This document shows, one piece after another, positions 48,835 through 59,300 of a stretch of DNA of 64,000 nt. The first letter of the stretch is position 1; every line of letters starts with the position of its first letter. Position numbers and translations under genes: made by a program. The DNA comes from Phycisphaerae bacterium (GTDB lineage: Bacteria > Planctomycetota > Phycisphaerae > UBA1845 > Fen-1342), in the NCBI GenBank assembly GCA_022072445.1, contig JAJVHV010000001.1:1-64000 (forward strand), written 5' to 3'. The notes under the pieces were generated by a model that was given only the letters and a program-made list of their open reading frames with translations, did not search any database and was not told the origin of the DNA.

Positions 48835-51612
48835 CTACGGGCACGAAATCCCGCCGTTGGCGGCGATGATGGCGCGGTCGGCGGCGTTGACGATGCCGTC
48901 GCAATTCACGTCGCCATCCGCCCAACCGGCCGGCGTCAGGCCGTTGTTCGCGGTCGCGATGGCGCAGTCGGCGGCGTTGACCGCACCGTCGAGGTTCACG
49001 TCGCCGAACTGTGTGCCGAGGATCGTCACGACCAGCTCGGTGAGGTCGGCGGCGTTGACCTTCAGGTCGCCGTTCATGTCCGCGGATAGATCGAACTGCA
49101 CCGCCTCATCGAGGTCGGCCCAGTCGGCCGTTCCGTCGCTGTTGAGGTCGCCAGCTTCGATCTGAGCGCAGACGTAGTCGATGTCATCGGCGTCGACTTT
49201 TCCGTCCCAACCCGTGGGCGAAGCGCCCCGCGTGACGTAGGTGTTCCCGGCCACGTCGCCGCGCGCGTCGCCGGCGACATAAGCCTTCGGCGTCGCCAGC
49301 GTGGTGTTGAAGTAGTTGATGTCGCCACCGGCGATGGCGGCCCAGTTCGTGTCGACGTCGGTGAAGCCGGTCTTGCGGTTCAGCGCGCCGCTGACGAGCG
49401 CGCAGCCGTCGGCGAAATAGCGCACGTCTTCGGCGTCGAAGTTGCCGTCGCCGTTGAGGTCGCCCATCACCCACAGGACGATGACGTCGACGGTCTGATT
49501 TCCGACTGATCCGGCCGTGTAGCTGGCATCCACGTAGAGATTCTCGTTGTCGTCGATGCCGTCGGTGCAGAGCTTGACGGCGCTCATGAGCTTGGGAATG
49601 TCGGCCGTGCTGCGCGCGCCGTCGGCGTTGAAGTCGCCCTGGCAACGATTGCGGTTCGACAGGTTCTGACCGCCGTTGATCGTGCGCTTGGTCGCGCCTT
49701 CCCAGTATTCATACGACGAGCCGCTCAGGCTGCCGTCGTTATAGCCGTCAATCGTGCCGTCGCCGTTGAAGTCCGGATTCGGGTTGCGAACCGGGACCTT
49801 GCCGGCCGGGACGATGGAGCCGAAGTTGGGCGTGTCGTTGGTGGCAAGCACGTTGTTCGCCAGAATGAAAGCCTGAACGCTGCCGTCGACGTCGGCGTTC
49901 GGCAGGTAGCTGCACGGCTCGTCCGAATCCGGCAGGCCGTCAACGCCCGTGGTCGCGAAGAAGGTCTTGGCGAACAGCTCAGCGGGCATCTTGTCGGAGG
50001 TGGCCAGCGAGGGGTTGTCCTCGAAGTTGTGGAGGCTGCTGATGATGTTGTTGATCAGCGCCGCGGCGTGCTCGTTGTCGACGAGCGGACCGGTCTGGTG
50101 GAGCGGGTCGCCCGGGTCGCGATTGGCGTTCGGATTGCCGACCGTGGCGATGGTCTGCACGCCGCCGATCTGATAACCCGTGTCGGGGTCGCTGTTGTGC
50201 ACGACGGTCGTCAGCTTGGGACGGACGGCCGAAGCGCCGTCGATCGTGCCGTCGCCGTCGCAATCGACGTTCTTGACGACGTCGACGATCTCATAGCGGC
50301 CGGCGCGGGCATCCTCGACCGCGCGGCTCGAGCCGACCAGACCGGTGTAGCCGATCGCCAGACGCCGCTGCTGCACCGCGTTCTCCATCACGCTGGAGCC
50401 GCCGCAGTTGCTGACCTGGTGTCCGACGCCGAGGTTGGTGAGCGTGGTGCTGTTGATGCGCTTGCCGACGTGATCGCCGACGCCCCAGGAGGGGTCGATG
50501 CCGAGCGAGTTGTCGTGCGCGTTGCGCGTGCCGGAACCGACGTCGCGGGCGGCGACAGCGAGGTTTTCGCCGGTCTCACCGCGGCCGGTGACCCACAGGT
50601 GCTGCATGTTGCTGTAGGTCAGCGAAGTATAGTTGACGCCGCGGTTGCTGAGGATCGCGACGGGGCTGAAGGCGAAGTAGGTGTCAAAGACGGTCCGCGA
50701 ATTCGGGCTGCCGACGTTGGTGTTCAAAGTGCTGGTGTCGCAGTCGAAGCTGCCGGTGAGCGCGCCGACCAGCCCGTCAATGTCAAAGCCGTTGACGCTG
50801 CCGTCGCCGTTCACGTCGCCCGCGCACGGCGAGCAGGGCGAACCGCCGCCCGTCAGCAGGGCGACAAACGGGTCGACGTCAAAGCCGTTGATCGAACCGT
50901 CGCAGTTCGTGTCGCAGGGCACACACGGGCAATTGCGCGAGAGGCTGGCGAGCAAGTTGTCCTGACCGCTCTGACTGGCGGTGCCGTTCGAAACGGCCGC
51001 GTTCAGACCGTAGCCGGCGATGCGCGGCTTGCGGTCCCACGCACCGTCGTCGCCGCTGCCGCCGCCACTCTGCGTGGCCCAGGCCGTCTCGACGTCGGTG
51101 TTGGCGAAGTCGATCGTCTCCGGGCAAACCGGCGTGCCGCTGCCATTCGGCGTTCCGTCGCCGTCGGTATCGTCGGTGCAGCTCGGCGGCGGAGCGACCC
51201 AGGTGACCACACCGGTGACGGCGAAGTCATTGGTGTTGATCAGGCCGCGCTCCGAGGGAATGCTCTCGGGCAGGTTCCCGCACAGCTGATAATCGACGAA
51301 CTCGTTGTACCCTTCGATCGAGCCGACGCTGCGATACTGGAAAATCCACCACGTGTCGCCGCTGAGCTTCGGATAGTCGGGATTGGCGAGCTGGTCGGCG
51401 TCGTCCGGCGTGCCGTCACTGTCGGTGTCGATCGGCCCGAAGGTTCCGTCGCCGTCGCAGTCGATGAAGTCATTCGTCGCGGCCGGCTGGCGGAAGAAGT
51501 CGACAAAGAGCGTGGCGCCGGCCCCGTTCACCTGGTGAAGCTGGGCCCGAGCGGGCGCGGCCAGCGCGGCGATGGCCACGGCGCCGAGCATGAGGCGATT
51601 CAAGCGGGTCAT
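48835..51612 (-). CDS. Secreted PstS-like binding protein with dockerin-type EF-hand repeats
   Basis: 925 residues from ATG 51612-51610; GGAGG lies 11 nt upstream, and a start 13 codons earlier is less likely given the signal peptide (LMLGAVAIAALAAPARA, cut about 23/24). The mature start HQVNGAGATLFVDFF matches the opening of PstS-type phosphate-binding proteins (GAGATF), and VAARDVGSGTRNAHDNSL matches the SGT loop of that fold. Between them (about residues 235-295) sits an EF-hand cassette, DTNCDGSINGFDVDPF and DVNGDGSVNGFDIDGL, almost the same as in the DNRLRE-like gene. The C-terminal 350 residues contain more dockerin-type loops (MGDLNGDGNFDAEDV, GDVNLDGAVNAADCAIA, GDVNCDGIVNAADRAI). Confidence 0.85.
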   Translation of the reverse strand: MTRLNRLMLGAVAIAALAAPARAQLHQVNGAGATLFVDFFRQPAATNDFIDCDGDGTFGPIDTDSDGTPDDADQLANPDYPKLSGDTWWIFQYRSVGSIEGYNEFVDYQLCGNLPESIPSERGLINTNDFAVTGVVTWVAPPPSCTDDTDGDGTPNGSGTPVCPETIDFANTDVETAWATQSGGGSGDDGAWDRKPRIAGYGLNAAVSNGTASQSGQDNLLASLSRNCPCVPCDTNCDGSINGFDVDPFVALLTGGGSPCSPCAGDVNGDGSVNGFDIDGLVGALTGSFDCDTSTLNTNVGSPNSRTVFDTYFAFSPVAILSNRGVNYTSLTYSNMQHLWVTGRGETGENLAVAARDVGSGTRNAHDNSLGIDPSWGVGDHVGKRINSTTLTNLGVGHQVSNCGGSSVMENAVQQRRLAIGYTGLVGSSRAVEDARAGRYEIVDVVKNVDCDGDGTIDGASAVRPKLTTVVHNSDPDTGYQIGGVQTIATVGNPNANRDPGDPLHQTGPLVDNEHAAALINNIISSLHNFEDNPSLATSDKMPAELFAKTFFATTGVDGLPDSDEPCSYLPNADVDGSVQAFILANNVLATNDTPNFGSIVPAGKVPVRNPNPDFNGDGTIDGYNDGSLSGSSYEYWEGATKRTINGGQNLSNRNRCQGDFNADGARSTADIPKLMSAVKLCTDGIDDNENLYVDASYTAGSVGNQTVDVIVLWVMGDLNGDGNFDAEDVRYFADGCALVSGALNRKTGFTDVDTNWAAIAGGDINYFNTTLATPKAYVAGDARGDVAGNTYVTRGASPTGWDGKVDADDIDYVCAQIEAGDLNSDGTADWADLDEAVQFDLSADMNGDLKVNAADLTELVVTILGTQFGDVNLDGAVNAADCAIATANNGLTPAGWADGDVNCDGIVNAADRAIIAANGGISCP

Positions 51613-51763
51613 GTCTGATAGTCCCTCCTGTTGGAGTACGCGAAACTGCAAACTCGATTGACCGGGTGCGCGGGTCGAGCGGCGCGCACCATCCCAGTGG
51701 AAGCTGATGGCTTCGTTTCCTCCTCCTTTCGTCGTTCGCCGCGCGAGCGGCTATGTCAACGCG

Positions 51764-52825
51764 TTAATCCACGTCGCCGAAGCGGTCGACAACCTTGTTG
51801 TCATCCGTGACGGCGTAGTATTTGTCGCCCCACTCGCGGTCTTTCATGGTCGCGAGGAGTTCCTTGCGCTGTACGTGTCCGTCGCAGTACAGGAAGTTCG
51901 TCGTGCCGCCCATCCGCGCGTCGCTGCCGCCGGGGTGATGGCGGCCGACGGCGTTCAGCTCCGAGCCGGCCGCGCCATCGATCAGACCCACCGCGTCGGG
52001 GTTGTCGATCGACTCCCACGGCGAGAGGCCGTAGGTGCTGCTGCCGCTCTTGCGATAGCGGAAGCCCTGCGACGTGGCGCCATACTCGTTGTAGCCCGAG
52101 CTGGTGTGATAAAACGGGTTCACCGGCCGATGGCTCTTGCTCTTGATGCCGCCGTCCTGCACCGCGGCCGCTTTCCAGTTGCGGTTGAGCTCGGTCGCCA
52201 TGATGACCTTGCCGGGCATCTGCAGCTCGTTGTCCTTGACGAAGCGGTTAAAGCGCGGCCCCGGAAACGCCGGGGCGAACTTGTTGCGCGGCATCACCGC
52301 CGCGTTGGCGGTGAACGCCATACGCCGCGCCTGCCGATCCGTCAGCAAACCGCTGGTGTAGGTCGAAGGGGCGTCGGTCTGATCGCCCTGCTGTCCCGGC
52401 TCCCAGTCGCCCGGGTCGGGGCCGGGGTTGGTGCGCGGCGCGCCGCCCTTGGGAAATTCGGGGCAGGTGAACGATTTGTCGTCCACTTTGCCGCCGGCAT
52501 ACAGGTAGTGCGACCAGTGAATGTAGCCGTAGCTCTTGCTGTCGTTCTGAGCGGCAAGATCGTAGCCTTCGTTGTAGTCGCTCCCATAGACATACGAAAC
52601 CGGAAAGCCGCCGTTGCTCTCGGTCTGGTAGCCAGCGACCGCCAGCCCGACCTGCCGCAGATTGCTGCCGCAGTACGTGGCCTTGGCCTGGGCGCGGGCC
52701 TTGTTGAGGCTGGGCAGCAGAATCGAGATGAGAACTGCGATGATGGCGACGACGACGAGCAGCTCGATCAGCGTGAAAGCCGCCTGTGATCGGCTGCCTG
52801 CCCCGGACGACTGTGAATTTGTCAT
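51764..52825 (-). CDS. Prepilin-type N-terminal domain protein with H-X9-DG-like tail
   Basis: 353 residues from ATG 52825-52823 with AGGA seven nt upstream. After a short leader the prepilin segment is [21 protein letters not shown] with Glu +5 and Ala before the cut. The globular part contains [19 protein letters not shown] and ends with [12 protein letters not shown] and [10 protein letters not shown], the H-X9-DG-type signature of the large DUF1559-like planctomycete family. These proteins are numerous in Planctomycetota and probably are pseudopilins or surface proteins. It lies 151 nt upstream of the PstS-like gene on the same strand, perhaps one operon. Confidence 0.88.
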   Translation of the reverse strand: MTNSQSSGAGSRSQAAFTLIELLVVVAIIAVLISILLPSLNKARAQAKATYCGSNLRQVGLAVAGYQTESNGGFPVSYVYGSDYNEGYDLAAQNDSKSYGYIHWSHYLYAGGKVDDKSFTCPEFPKGGAPRTNPGPDPGDWEPGQQGDQTDAPSTYTSGLLTDRQARRMAFTANAAVMPRNKFAPAFPGPRFNRFVKDNELQMPGKVIMATELNRNWKAAAVQDGGIKSKSHRPVNPFYHTSSGYNEYGATSQGFRYRKSGSSTYGLSPWESIDNPDAVGLIDGAAGSELNAVGRHHPGGSDARMGGTTNFLYCDGHVQRKELLATMKDREWGDKYYAVTDDNKVVDRFGDVD

Positions 52826-53190
52826 GGCGTGTTCCTGGTCCTTTCTGCCTGGCTGAACGACTCTGACTGACATCGAAAGAGCAACCGCGCTATACCCACA
52901 CGTTCATCCGGGCGCCATTCGGCCCTCAGGGACAGGCACTCAATCTCCTCCCCGAGCCGGAAAGGTAGCCGGACGATGTGAACGAAGTGTGCGGCGAATG
53001 AGAAATGCACGAGTGGACCGTAGCAGCGCAGCGCAATCAGATGATGAAAGTGGCGCTAAGGGCGCGGCGCGTCCGGGATGTGCGCGCTAACGGGATGAAT
53101 CGTCGCGCAGATTGAGCGCTTCGCTAACAGAAGGGTCACATGGCGCGGGGGTACCGGCGCAACGCGCCGCCCCGGACGCCCGGCGGCGAA
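52826..53190. other. Gene-free stretch
   Basis: 365 nt between the small peptide gene and the prepilin-type gene. It should hold the promoter of the latter. A weak hairpin (CGGCGC-aac-GCGCCG near 53154-53168) could end transcription of the small gene. Nothing else is seen. Confidence 0.4.
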
Positions 53191-53400
53191 TCAGCCGATG
53201 GCCTGGAGCGCCGCGCCGAAGATCTGCACGACAATGCTCCGCAGGCCGTTGGCGAACTGATACTGATACGACGGGTCGGACGGATCGAGGCAGCCGATCG
53301 TCTGGAACAGGTATCCGCTGGGGGTAACCAGCAGCGCGACACGGAGCCAGCGAGCGCGGCGTCGAGCGGAAATTGCTGGTGCGGACAAGTTGGCGCGCAT
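53191..53400 (-). CDS. Small protein with an N-terminal signal-like helix and Cys
   Basis: 69 residues from ATG 53400-53398 with AGGA nine nt upstream. A basic start (ISARRRARWLRVALLV) leads into a hydrophobic stretch ending GYLFQTIGCLDP, like a lipobox, then a short mature part (YQFANGLRSIVVQIFGAALQ). Small proteins with this layout, a TAT- or Sec-like start then Gly-Cys and an amphipathic tail, are common in planctomycetes but have no known role. Confidence 0.6.
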   Translation of the reverse strand: MRANLSAPAISARRRARWLRVALLVTPSGYLFQTIGCLDPSDPSYQYQFANGLRSIVVQIFGAALQAIG

Positions 53401-53515
53401 GATGTTAATTCCTGGTGGACAGCGTTCCAGCGAGATTATCGGCAGGATGGCGGTGCGAATTAAGCGGTCGGGTCGCGCGTCGCCATGAGTAGCCCGGCCA
53501 AACGCCTGATCGAAA

Positions 53516-54883
53516 TCACGTAGGGCCAGACGCGGCGACCTGCCGGGCCACTTCGTCGAGGATGCGCACGCCTTCGTCGAGCACCGGGCGCTCCACGTCC
53601 AGCACCGGGCGGAAGCGGATCGAACGCTCGCCGCTCGCCAGCACGATCATCCCCTGATCCCAGCACGCTTTCTTCACCGAGTCCCGAATCGCTGGCGTCG
53701 GCAGGTCGAACGCACACATCAGTCCGCGGCCGCGCGGGGCCGTGATCAGCGACGCGTGCCGCCGGGAAAGATCGGCCAGCTTCTCCTGCAAGTAGCGGCC
53801 TGATTCCGCGGCCCGCTCGACCAGCTTCTCGTCCTCGATGATGTTCAGATACTGCACGGCGCGGACCATGTCGGCCAGGTTGCCGCCGAAGGTCGAGTTA
53901 ATGCGGCTGGAAATCTTGAAAACGCTGTCGACCTCGTCGACGCGGCGATTGGCCATGAGGCCGCAGATCTGCATTTTCTTGCCGAAGCACAGGATGTCGG
54001 GCAGGACGTCGAAATGCTGGCAGCACCACGTGCGGCCCGTCAGCCCAACGCCGCACTGCACCTCGTCGAAGATCAGCAGAAAGTCGTGTCGATCGGCCAG
54101 CTCGCGCAGTTTGTGGAAGAACTCGCCGCGGAAGTGGTTGTCGCCGCCCTCGCCCTGGATGGGCTCGATGATCAGCGCGGCGATCTCGTGCGGATGCTGC
54201 GCGAGGGCGCGTTCGATCTGGAGGACCGCGCCGCGCTCGCGTTTCTCGACGTCGGCGACGCGGGCCGCGGCGTCGAGCGTGAAATCGAGCTTCGGGTTGT
54301 CGACGCGCGGCCAGTCGAATTTCGGGAAGTACTGCGTCTTGCGCGGGTCCGACGTGTTGGTCAGGCTGAGCGTATAGCCGCTGCGGCCGTGAAAGGCCTG
54401 GCGGAAGTGAATCACGCTGTGGCCGATCTCGCCGCGGCCGGCGGCGACGTTCTTGCGGACCTTCCAGTCGAAGGCGGCCTTCAGCGCGTTCTCGACGGCC
54501 AGCGTCCCGCCGTCGATGAAGAAGTAATGATCAAAACCGGGCAGCCCGACGACGCGCGACATGGTGGCGACCAGGTCGGCGTAATAGGACGTGCAGATGT
54601 CGGGGTTGGTGACTTTGGTGGTGGCGGCGAGCAGGAGCCGCTCCTGAAACTCGGGCTCGCTCATGCGCGGGTGATTCAGGCCGATCGGCTGCGAGGCGAA
54701 GAAGCTGTAGAAATCGAGGTAGTCGCGGCCGGTCTTCGCGTCGTGCAGATAGCTGCCGCGGCTGCGCTGCAGGTCGAGCACGATCGGATAACCGTCGACC
54801 AGCACTTTGGAACGGAGCGTCTCAAGGGCGGCGATCGCCGCTTCGCGGGCGCGGGGCACTCCGGTTGAGCAGGATGAGAGCAT
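53516..54883 (-). CDS. lat: L-lysine 6-transaminase (class III aminotransferase)
   Basis: 455 residues from ATG 54883-54881, with GAGG seven nt upstream. A PLP fold-type I enzyme of the LAT group: FYSFFASQPIGLNHPRM near residue 68, FIDGGTLAVENALKAAFDWK, AFHGRSGYTLSLTNT, IIEPIQGEGGDNHF and FDEVQCGVGLTGR with the PLP-binding Asp. The catalytic Lys is in LCFGKKMQICG. The C-terminal part has RFRPVLDVERPVLDEGV. The enzyme moves the epsilon-amino group of lysine to 2-oxoglutarate, giving piperideine-6-carboxylate. No partner dehydrogenase is near, so catabolic or biosynthetic use cannot be told. Confidence 0.92.
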   Translation of the reverse strand: MLSSCSTGVPRAREAAIAALETLRSKVLVDGYPIVLDLQRSRGSYLHDAKTGRDYLDFYSFFASQPIGLNHPRMSEPEFQERLLLAATTKVTNPDICTSYYADLVATMSRVVGLPGFDHYFFIDGGTLAVENALKAAFDWKVRKNVAAGRGEIGHSVIHFRQAFHGRSGYTLSLTNTSDPRKTQYFPKFDWPRVDNPKLDFTLDAAARVADVEKRERGAVLQIERALAQHPHEIAALIIEPIQGEGGDNHFRGEFFHKLRELADRHDFLLIFDEVQCGVGLTGRTWCCQHFDVLPDILCFGKKMQICGLMANRRVDEVDSVFKISSRINSTFGGNLADMVRAVQYLNIIEDEKLVERAAESGRYLQEKLADLSRRHASLITAPRGRGLMCAFDLPTPAIRDSVKKACWDQGMIVLASGERSIRFRPVLDVERPVLDEGVRILDEVARQVAASGPT

Positions 54884-55102
54884 GGAACCACCTCGTGCGA
54901 ATCTCGCAGTTTACTATCGGCAGCGTAACCGCTTCACGGCAGATTCGAAAGCGCGGAGCCGCGTCGGCAACGTCCGAATTCGTCGCCCGCCACCGTGTTT
55001 GCGGTCTCATCCACGAACGCTCGAAAGGGAGGCAACGCAATTTCGTCCGGGAGCGTTTCCACCGGCGTCCGCGCCGCACGCGATCACTCCCTCACCGTCC
55101 CG

Positions 55103-56311
55103 TCAGCGCCGGGGCTCGGCGGCGCAAGTCTTCGCGCGGGCCGCGGCCTTGCGTTGCGCTCGGCGCCGGTCGCGCGCGCTGCGCAGCGCCCGCAGCAGTC
55201 CGCCCGTCAGCGGGTTCTCCCGGAGCATGCGCCGCAGTCCGACGCCGCAGGCGTACGCCGCACGGCCGCGCGCATGTCGGAAGTAGATCGCCAGGCGGAG
55301 CATAGGCTCGACGCGCTGCGTCCAGCGCGACTTCCACTCCGACTCGATGCCGAAGTTATAGGTGTGCGCGTCGCGCGTCTCGACCGCGTGCCGCAGGAGC
55401 AGCATGCGCAGCACGTTGCCGGGCGAGTACTTGCCGTATTGCGGATCGAAGCTGAGTTTCAGCAGGTAAACGACGCCGCCGCCCGCGAGACAATATTCGA
55501 ACGCGATCAGCGTGCCGTTCAGCCGCAGGAGGTAGATGCGCAGCGCCCCGTGCGCCGCGGCGGCGTGCGCGAGTGACTGGTAGAACGCCAGCGTCTGGGG
55601 CCGCGAGCTGATGGCGGACTGATTGGCACCCTTCCACGACGCGGCCTCGATCTGGAAGCATGCGTCCAGCAGGCGGTCGAGGTCGGCGTGCTGGGTGACG
55701 ACTTCGAATTCGAGCGTGCCCAGGTTGCGCAGTTGCCGCTCGCGCCGTCCGTTGAGCTGCGCCAGCGATTTGGGCAGCGCTTCGCCGCAGCCCGCCCAGT
55801 CCTCTCCCAGCGGCAACACCGCGTCGCCAAGCTGCGGCTCGACCACCAGCGGCATTCCGCGGCGCTGCGCCGCGCGTTGCAGGGCAACCGCCCACGAACC
55901 GTCCGCCGAAATCTTGGGAATCTCGACCCGGTCGGCGGTGCCGCTCAGATGATCCAGCAGCGCGGCGGCGGCGATCTCGGCGTCGCCGCGCAGCGGAAAG
56001 TCGACGAACGGCACGTGCGGGTTGTAGAGCGGGCGCCAGGTGCGGATGAGCCGGCCGCAGAGCCGCAGCGGGGCGACGGCCATGGCCTCATCGCCCGCGG
56101 AGACTTCGTGCACGCGCAGCGCGGCGGTCGCGCCCTCCAAGGCGCGCCACAGCGGCACATACCAGTAGCTGGCGCCGAACGGCGTGTGTGGCGTCGATTG
56201 GCACAGGCGGTCCCAATCGGCCACGTCGGCGAATGCAGCCGCGGCGGACCGCGACGTGCATCGCGTCGTCGGACGAGCGGCCAGGTGCGGCGTCAGCGTC
56301 GCAACGGTCAT
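55103..56311 (-). CDS. FemAB/BioF2-like acyltransferase (CelD/BcsL type)
   Basis: 402 residues from ATG 56311-56309, with GGAG five nt upstream. N-terminal half (FADVADWDRLCQSTPHTPFG) and C-terminal GNAT half (YQSLAHAAAAHGALRIYLLR, FEYCLAGGGVVYLLKLSFD, PGNVLRMLLLRHAVE) match the acetyltransferase-6 family. Those proteins transfer acyl groups to polysaccharide or peptidoglycan precursors. The tail after about 350 is very basic (ARDRRRAQRKAAARAK). Neighbours (TPR protein, MotAB) do not reveal a pathway. Confidence 0.85.
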   Translation of the reverse strand: MTVATLTPHLAARPTTRCTSRSAAAAFADVADWDRLCQSTPHTPFGASYWYVPLWRALEGATAALRVHEVSAGDEAMAVAPLRLCGRLIRTWRPLYNPHVPFVDFPLRGDAEIAAAALLDHLSGTADRVEIPKISADGSWAVALQRAAQRRGMPLVVEPQLGDAVLPLGEDWAGCGEALPKSLAQLNGRRERQLRNLGTLEFEVVTQHADLDRLLDACFQIEAASWKGANQSAISSRPQTLAFYQSLAHAAAAHGALRIYLLRLNGTLIAFEYCLAGGGVVYLLKLSFDPQYGKYSPGNVLRMLLLRHAVETRDAHTYNFGIESEWKSRWTQRVEPMLRLAIYFRHARGRAAYACGVGLRRMLRENPLTGGLLRALRSARDRRRAQRKAAARAKTCAAEPRR

Positions 56312-56384
56312 CGTGGCTCCAGCAAGTCCTTGACCGGGCCGGCGTCGTCAATCGCGCGACGCCCTCAGACAAATCCCATTCACG

Positions 56385-59300
56385 TCAGTCGCGCCGCGCC
56401 TGGAGGCCGAGCGACTCGCGCAGACGCCGAATCTCGCTGCGCTGCTCCTCGCTGAAGACGCCCAGCACCTGGTCGATGCGGAGCGCTTCATCGAAGCTGC
56501 GCTGGGCGCGCTCCGAGTCGCCCTGCTTGGCGTACAGCCGGCCGATCTGAAGCAGCGCCATGGCTCGTTCGCGCGTCTCGGGCTTGGTCAGCCGCACCGC
56601 ACGCTCAAAGTCGAGACGCGCGTCGCCCAGCCGGCCGGGCAGGTTCGACAGGATCACCCCGCGCGTGTCGCGCAGGTGCACGTGGTCCGGGTCGAGCTGA
56701 ATCCCGCGGTCGGCCAGCACCAGCGCGGCGGCATAGTCACGCCGAACCTCGCACAGCAGCCACGCCAGATCGTTGAGCGCCCGCACGTTGTTCGGCTCGG
56801 CGTCCAGCACCTTGCGATACGCCTCCTCGGAACGGTCATACTGGCCCAGGCGGTAGCACACGGCGGCCAGCTCGAGCCGCGCGGCGACGTTGGCGGGCGT
56901 GGCCGCCACGAGCTTCTCCAGGATCGCCGCCGCCTCGTTGACGTGCGCGGCGTTCGGCGAGCCCGAGAGAATGACGGCCGCTGAGAAACGCAGCTCGGCC
57001 GAGTCTGGTTCGCTGCCGGCCTCGGCGACGATGCGGCGCACTTCGTCGTATTGCCCCTTGCGCCCGAGAAGCGCCATGCGGATGCGGATGGAGTTCGGGC
57101 CGGCCGCTGGTCCGGCCTGCTGCGCGAATTGCTCGCAAGCGGCCAGGTCGTCGGCGTCGAGCGCCAGGCGGGCCAGCTCCAGCAGGCAGAAGTCGACGAA
57201 CTTGTCGCCGGCCGGAGGCGGCAGCGCGCGGTACTTTGCCAGCAGCGTCTCGCCCACTTCCCGCGCGCCCGAGGCGAGCGCGGCGCGCAGCGCCAGGCGC
57301 AGCGCCCCGACGTGCTGCGGTTCGCGCGCCAACACGGCGGAGGCTTTTTCGCGCGCCACGGCGTGGTTTCCGAGCAATTGCTCGGTCTCGCCGCGCGCCA
57401 GCACGACGCGCAGGTCGTCGGGGTAGGTGGCTTCGGCTCGCGCCGCCAGGTCGCGGGCCGCGTTGAGTTCGCCCTTCGCGGCACTGAGCGGAATCAGCGC
57501 CAGATAGGCCTCGACCGGCACGCCGCGGGCCTCGGTCAGCCGTGCCAACGTGGCCTGTGCCTCCTGACGCGAGGCGGGCGAACCATTCTGCAACGCCAGC
57601 AGCGCCGCGATCGTGTCAAGTTCCGCGTCGGCCGGCAGCTCCCGGCGCAACTGCGCCAGCATGTCCAACGCCCGCCGCTGCTGGGCCGGATCGTCGTCTC
57701 CGAGCAGCGATTTCATCAGCTTGCGGCGGCACTCGGAGTTTTTCGGGAATTTCTCGGCACCCTGCTGCCAGACGGAAACGGCGTCGGCCTTGCGGTCGGC
57801 GTCCCAGTAGGCCGCTCCGACCGCGACGTGCGCGTCGCCCGTCGTGTCCAGCACCAGCAGTTGCTGGTAGTCGCGCAGCGCGCCTTCCCAATCGTTGCTG
57901 TCGCGCAGGAACGCGGCCCGCAGCGCCAGGGAATCAAGCCCCGGTGCCGCCGCCACCAGCGCGTCGAGCACTTTCGTCGCCTCGGCGGTCTGCCCCTGGT
58001 CTTTCAGGATGGCGACGCGCGTCAGCGCCGCGGCCGGCGAGTTCGGCGTCAGGCGGTCCACTTCGTCGAGCAGTTCGAAGGCCCGCTTCGCGTCTTTCGA
58101 GTCGCGGTACGTCAGCCCGGCCAGCATGGTCAGCGACGCGGCGTCGTCGGGTTTCTCGCCCAGCCGGCGGCGCAGCTCCTCGATCGCCTCGCCGGTGTCG
58201 CCGGTCTGCACCGCGTAACGCAGGCGATGCACGCTCATGTTCTTTTCGCTGCGGCCGAAGCGTGAGAGGATGTCGGGAATCTCCTTGAACCGGCCCTGAC
58301 GCTCCAGCAGCGTCAGCAGCCGGGCCGCGATCGCCGTCGAACCGCTGTTCTGCACGGCGCCGCGGCGGTAGACCTCTTCGGCGGCCTCGGTTTTGCCGAG
58401 GCGTTCGTACAGCCCGCCCAGCGCCAGGACGGCCGCCGGCCAGCGCGGATCGGCGGCGAGGCAGGCGGTCAGAGACGCTTCGGCGTCGGCGCTGCGCGTG
58501 CGCCAGTCGTCGGCGGCGAGCCAGCAGAGCGCCTGCTGAAGCCGGTAGAGCTGCCCCTGTTCGCCGACCGCCGACTTGATCTCGTCGAGCAGGCGGCGGG
58601 CCAGCGTGGCGTCCTTTCGCACTTCGGGCAGATCGAGCAGCAGCGAGCGAAGCTGCGCGTCGCGCGGGGACTCGCCCGCCAACGCCTTGAGCCGCTCAAT
58701 GCCGCTTTCACGCTGGCCGTTTCGCAGGTCTTGCCCGGCCAGCAGCACGCCGATCTGCCGTTTCTCGGTCGGCGCCGTCGCCGTGGACAGCGCCGATTCC
58801 AGCGCGCTGCGTGCGGCGGGCAGATCGCCGCCGTGCTCGTGAACCCGCGCCAGCGAAATCCACAGTGCTGCGCCAGGCTGACGTGCGGCCTGCTGCGTGA
58901 GCAGCGCGATCGCGTCCGCGTCGCGCCCGGTCGTCACGTAGACGTCGGCCAGGTCGATGATGCATGCCAACACGTCCTTGCATTCTGCAATGGCGGCTTG
59001 CAGCGTCTTCTCGGCGTCGGCGATCCGCCCGCGCTTCAGTTGCAGCACTGCCGCCAGCCGGCGGAGTTCGGCACTGGCCGGCTCACTTTCGCGCAGCGCG
59101 CTTACCTCCGCCTCGAGCCGTGCCATCGTCTCGGCCTGCGTCGGTGAAACGCGCTCGACCTCGACACCCAGCCGCAGCAGCGTGGCCGCCAGCCGGCTCG
59201 TCCCTGCCTTTTCGGCGGTGCGGGCCGCCTCGATGGCACCATCGCTGTCGCCGTCGGCGCGCAGCGACGCCGCCAGCCGCAACGCCGCTTCCGTGTCGTT

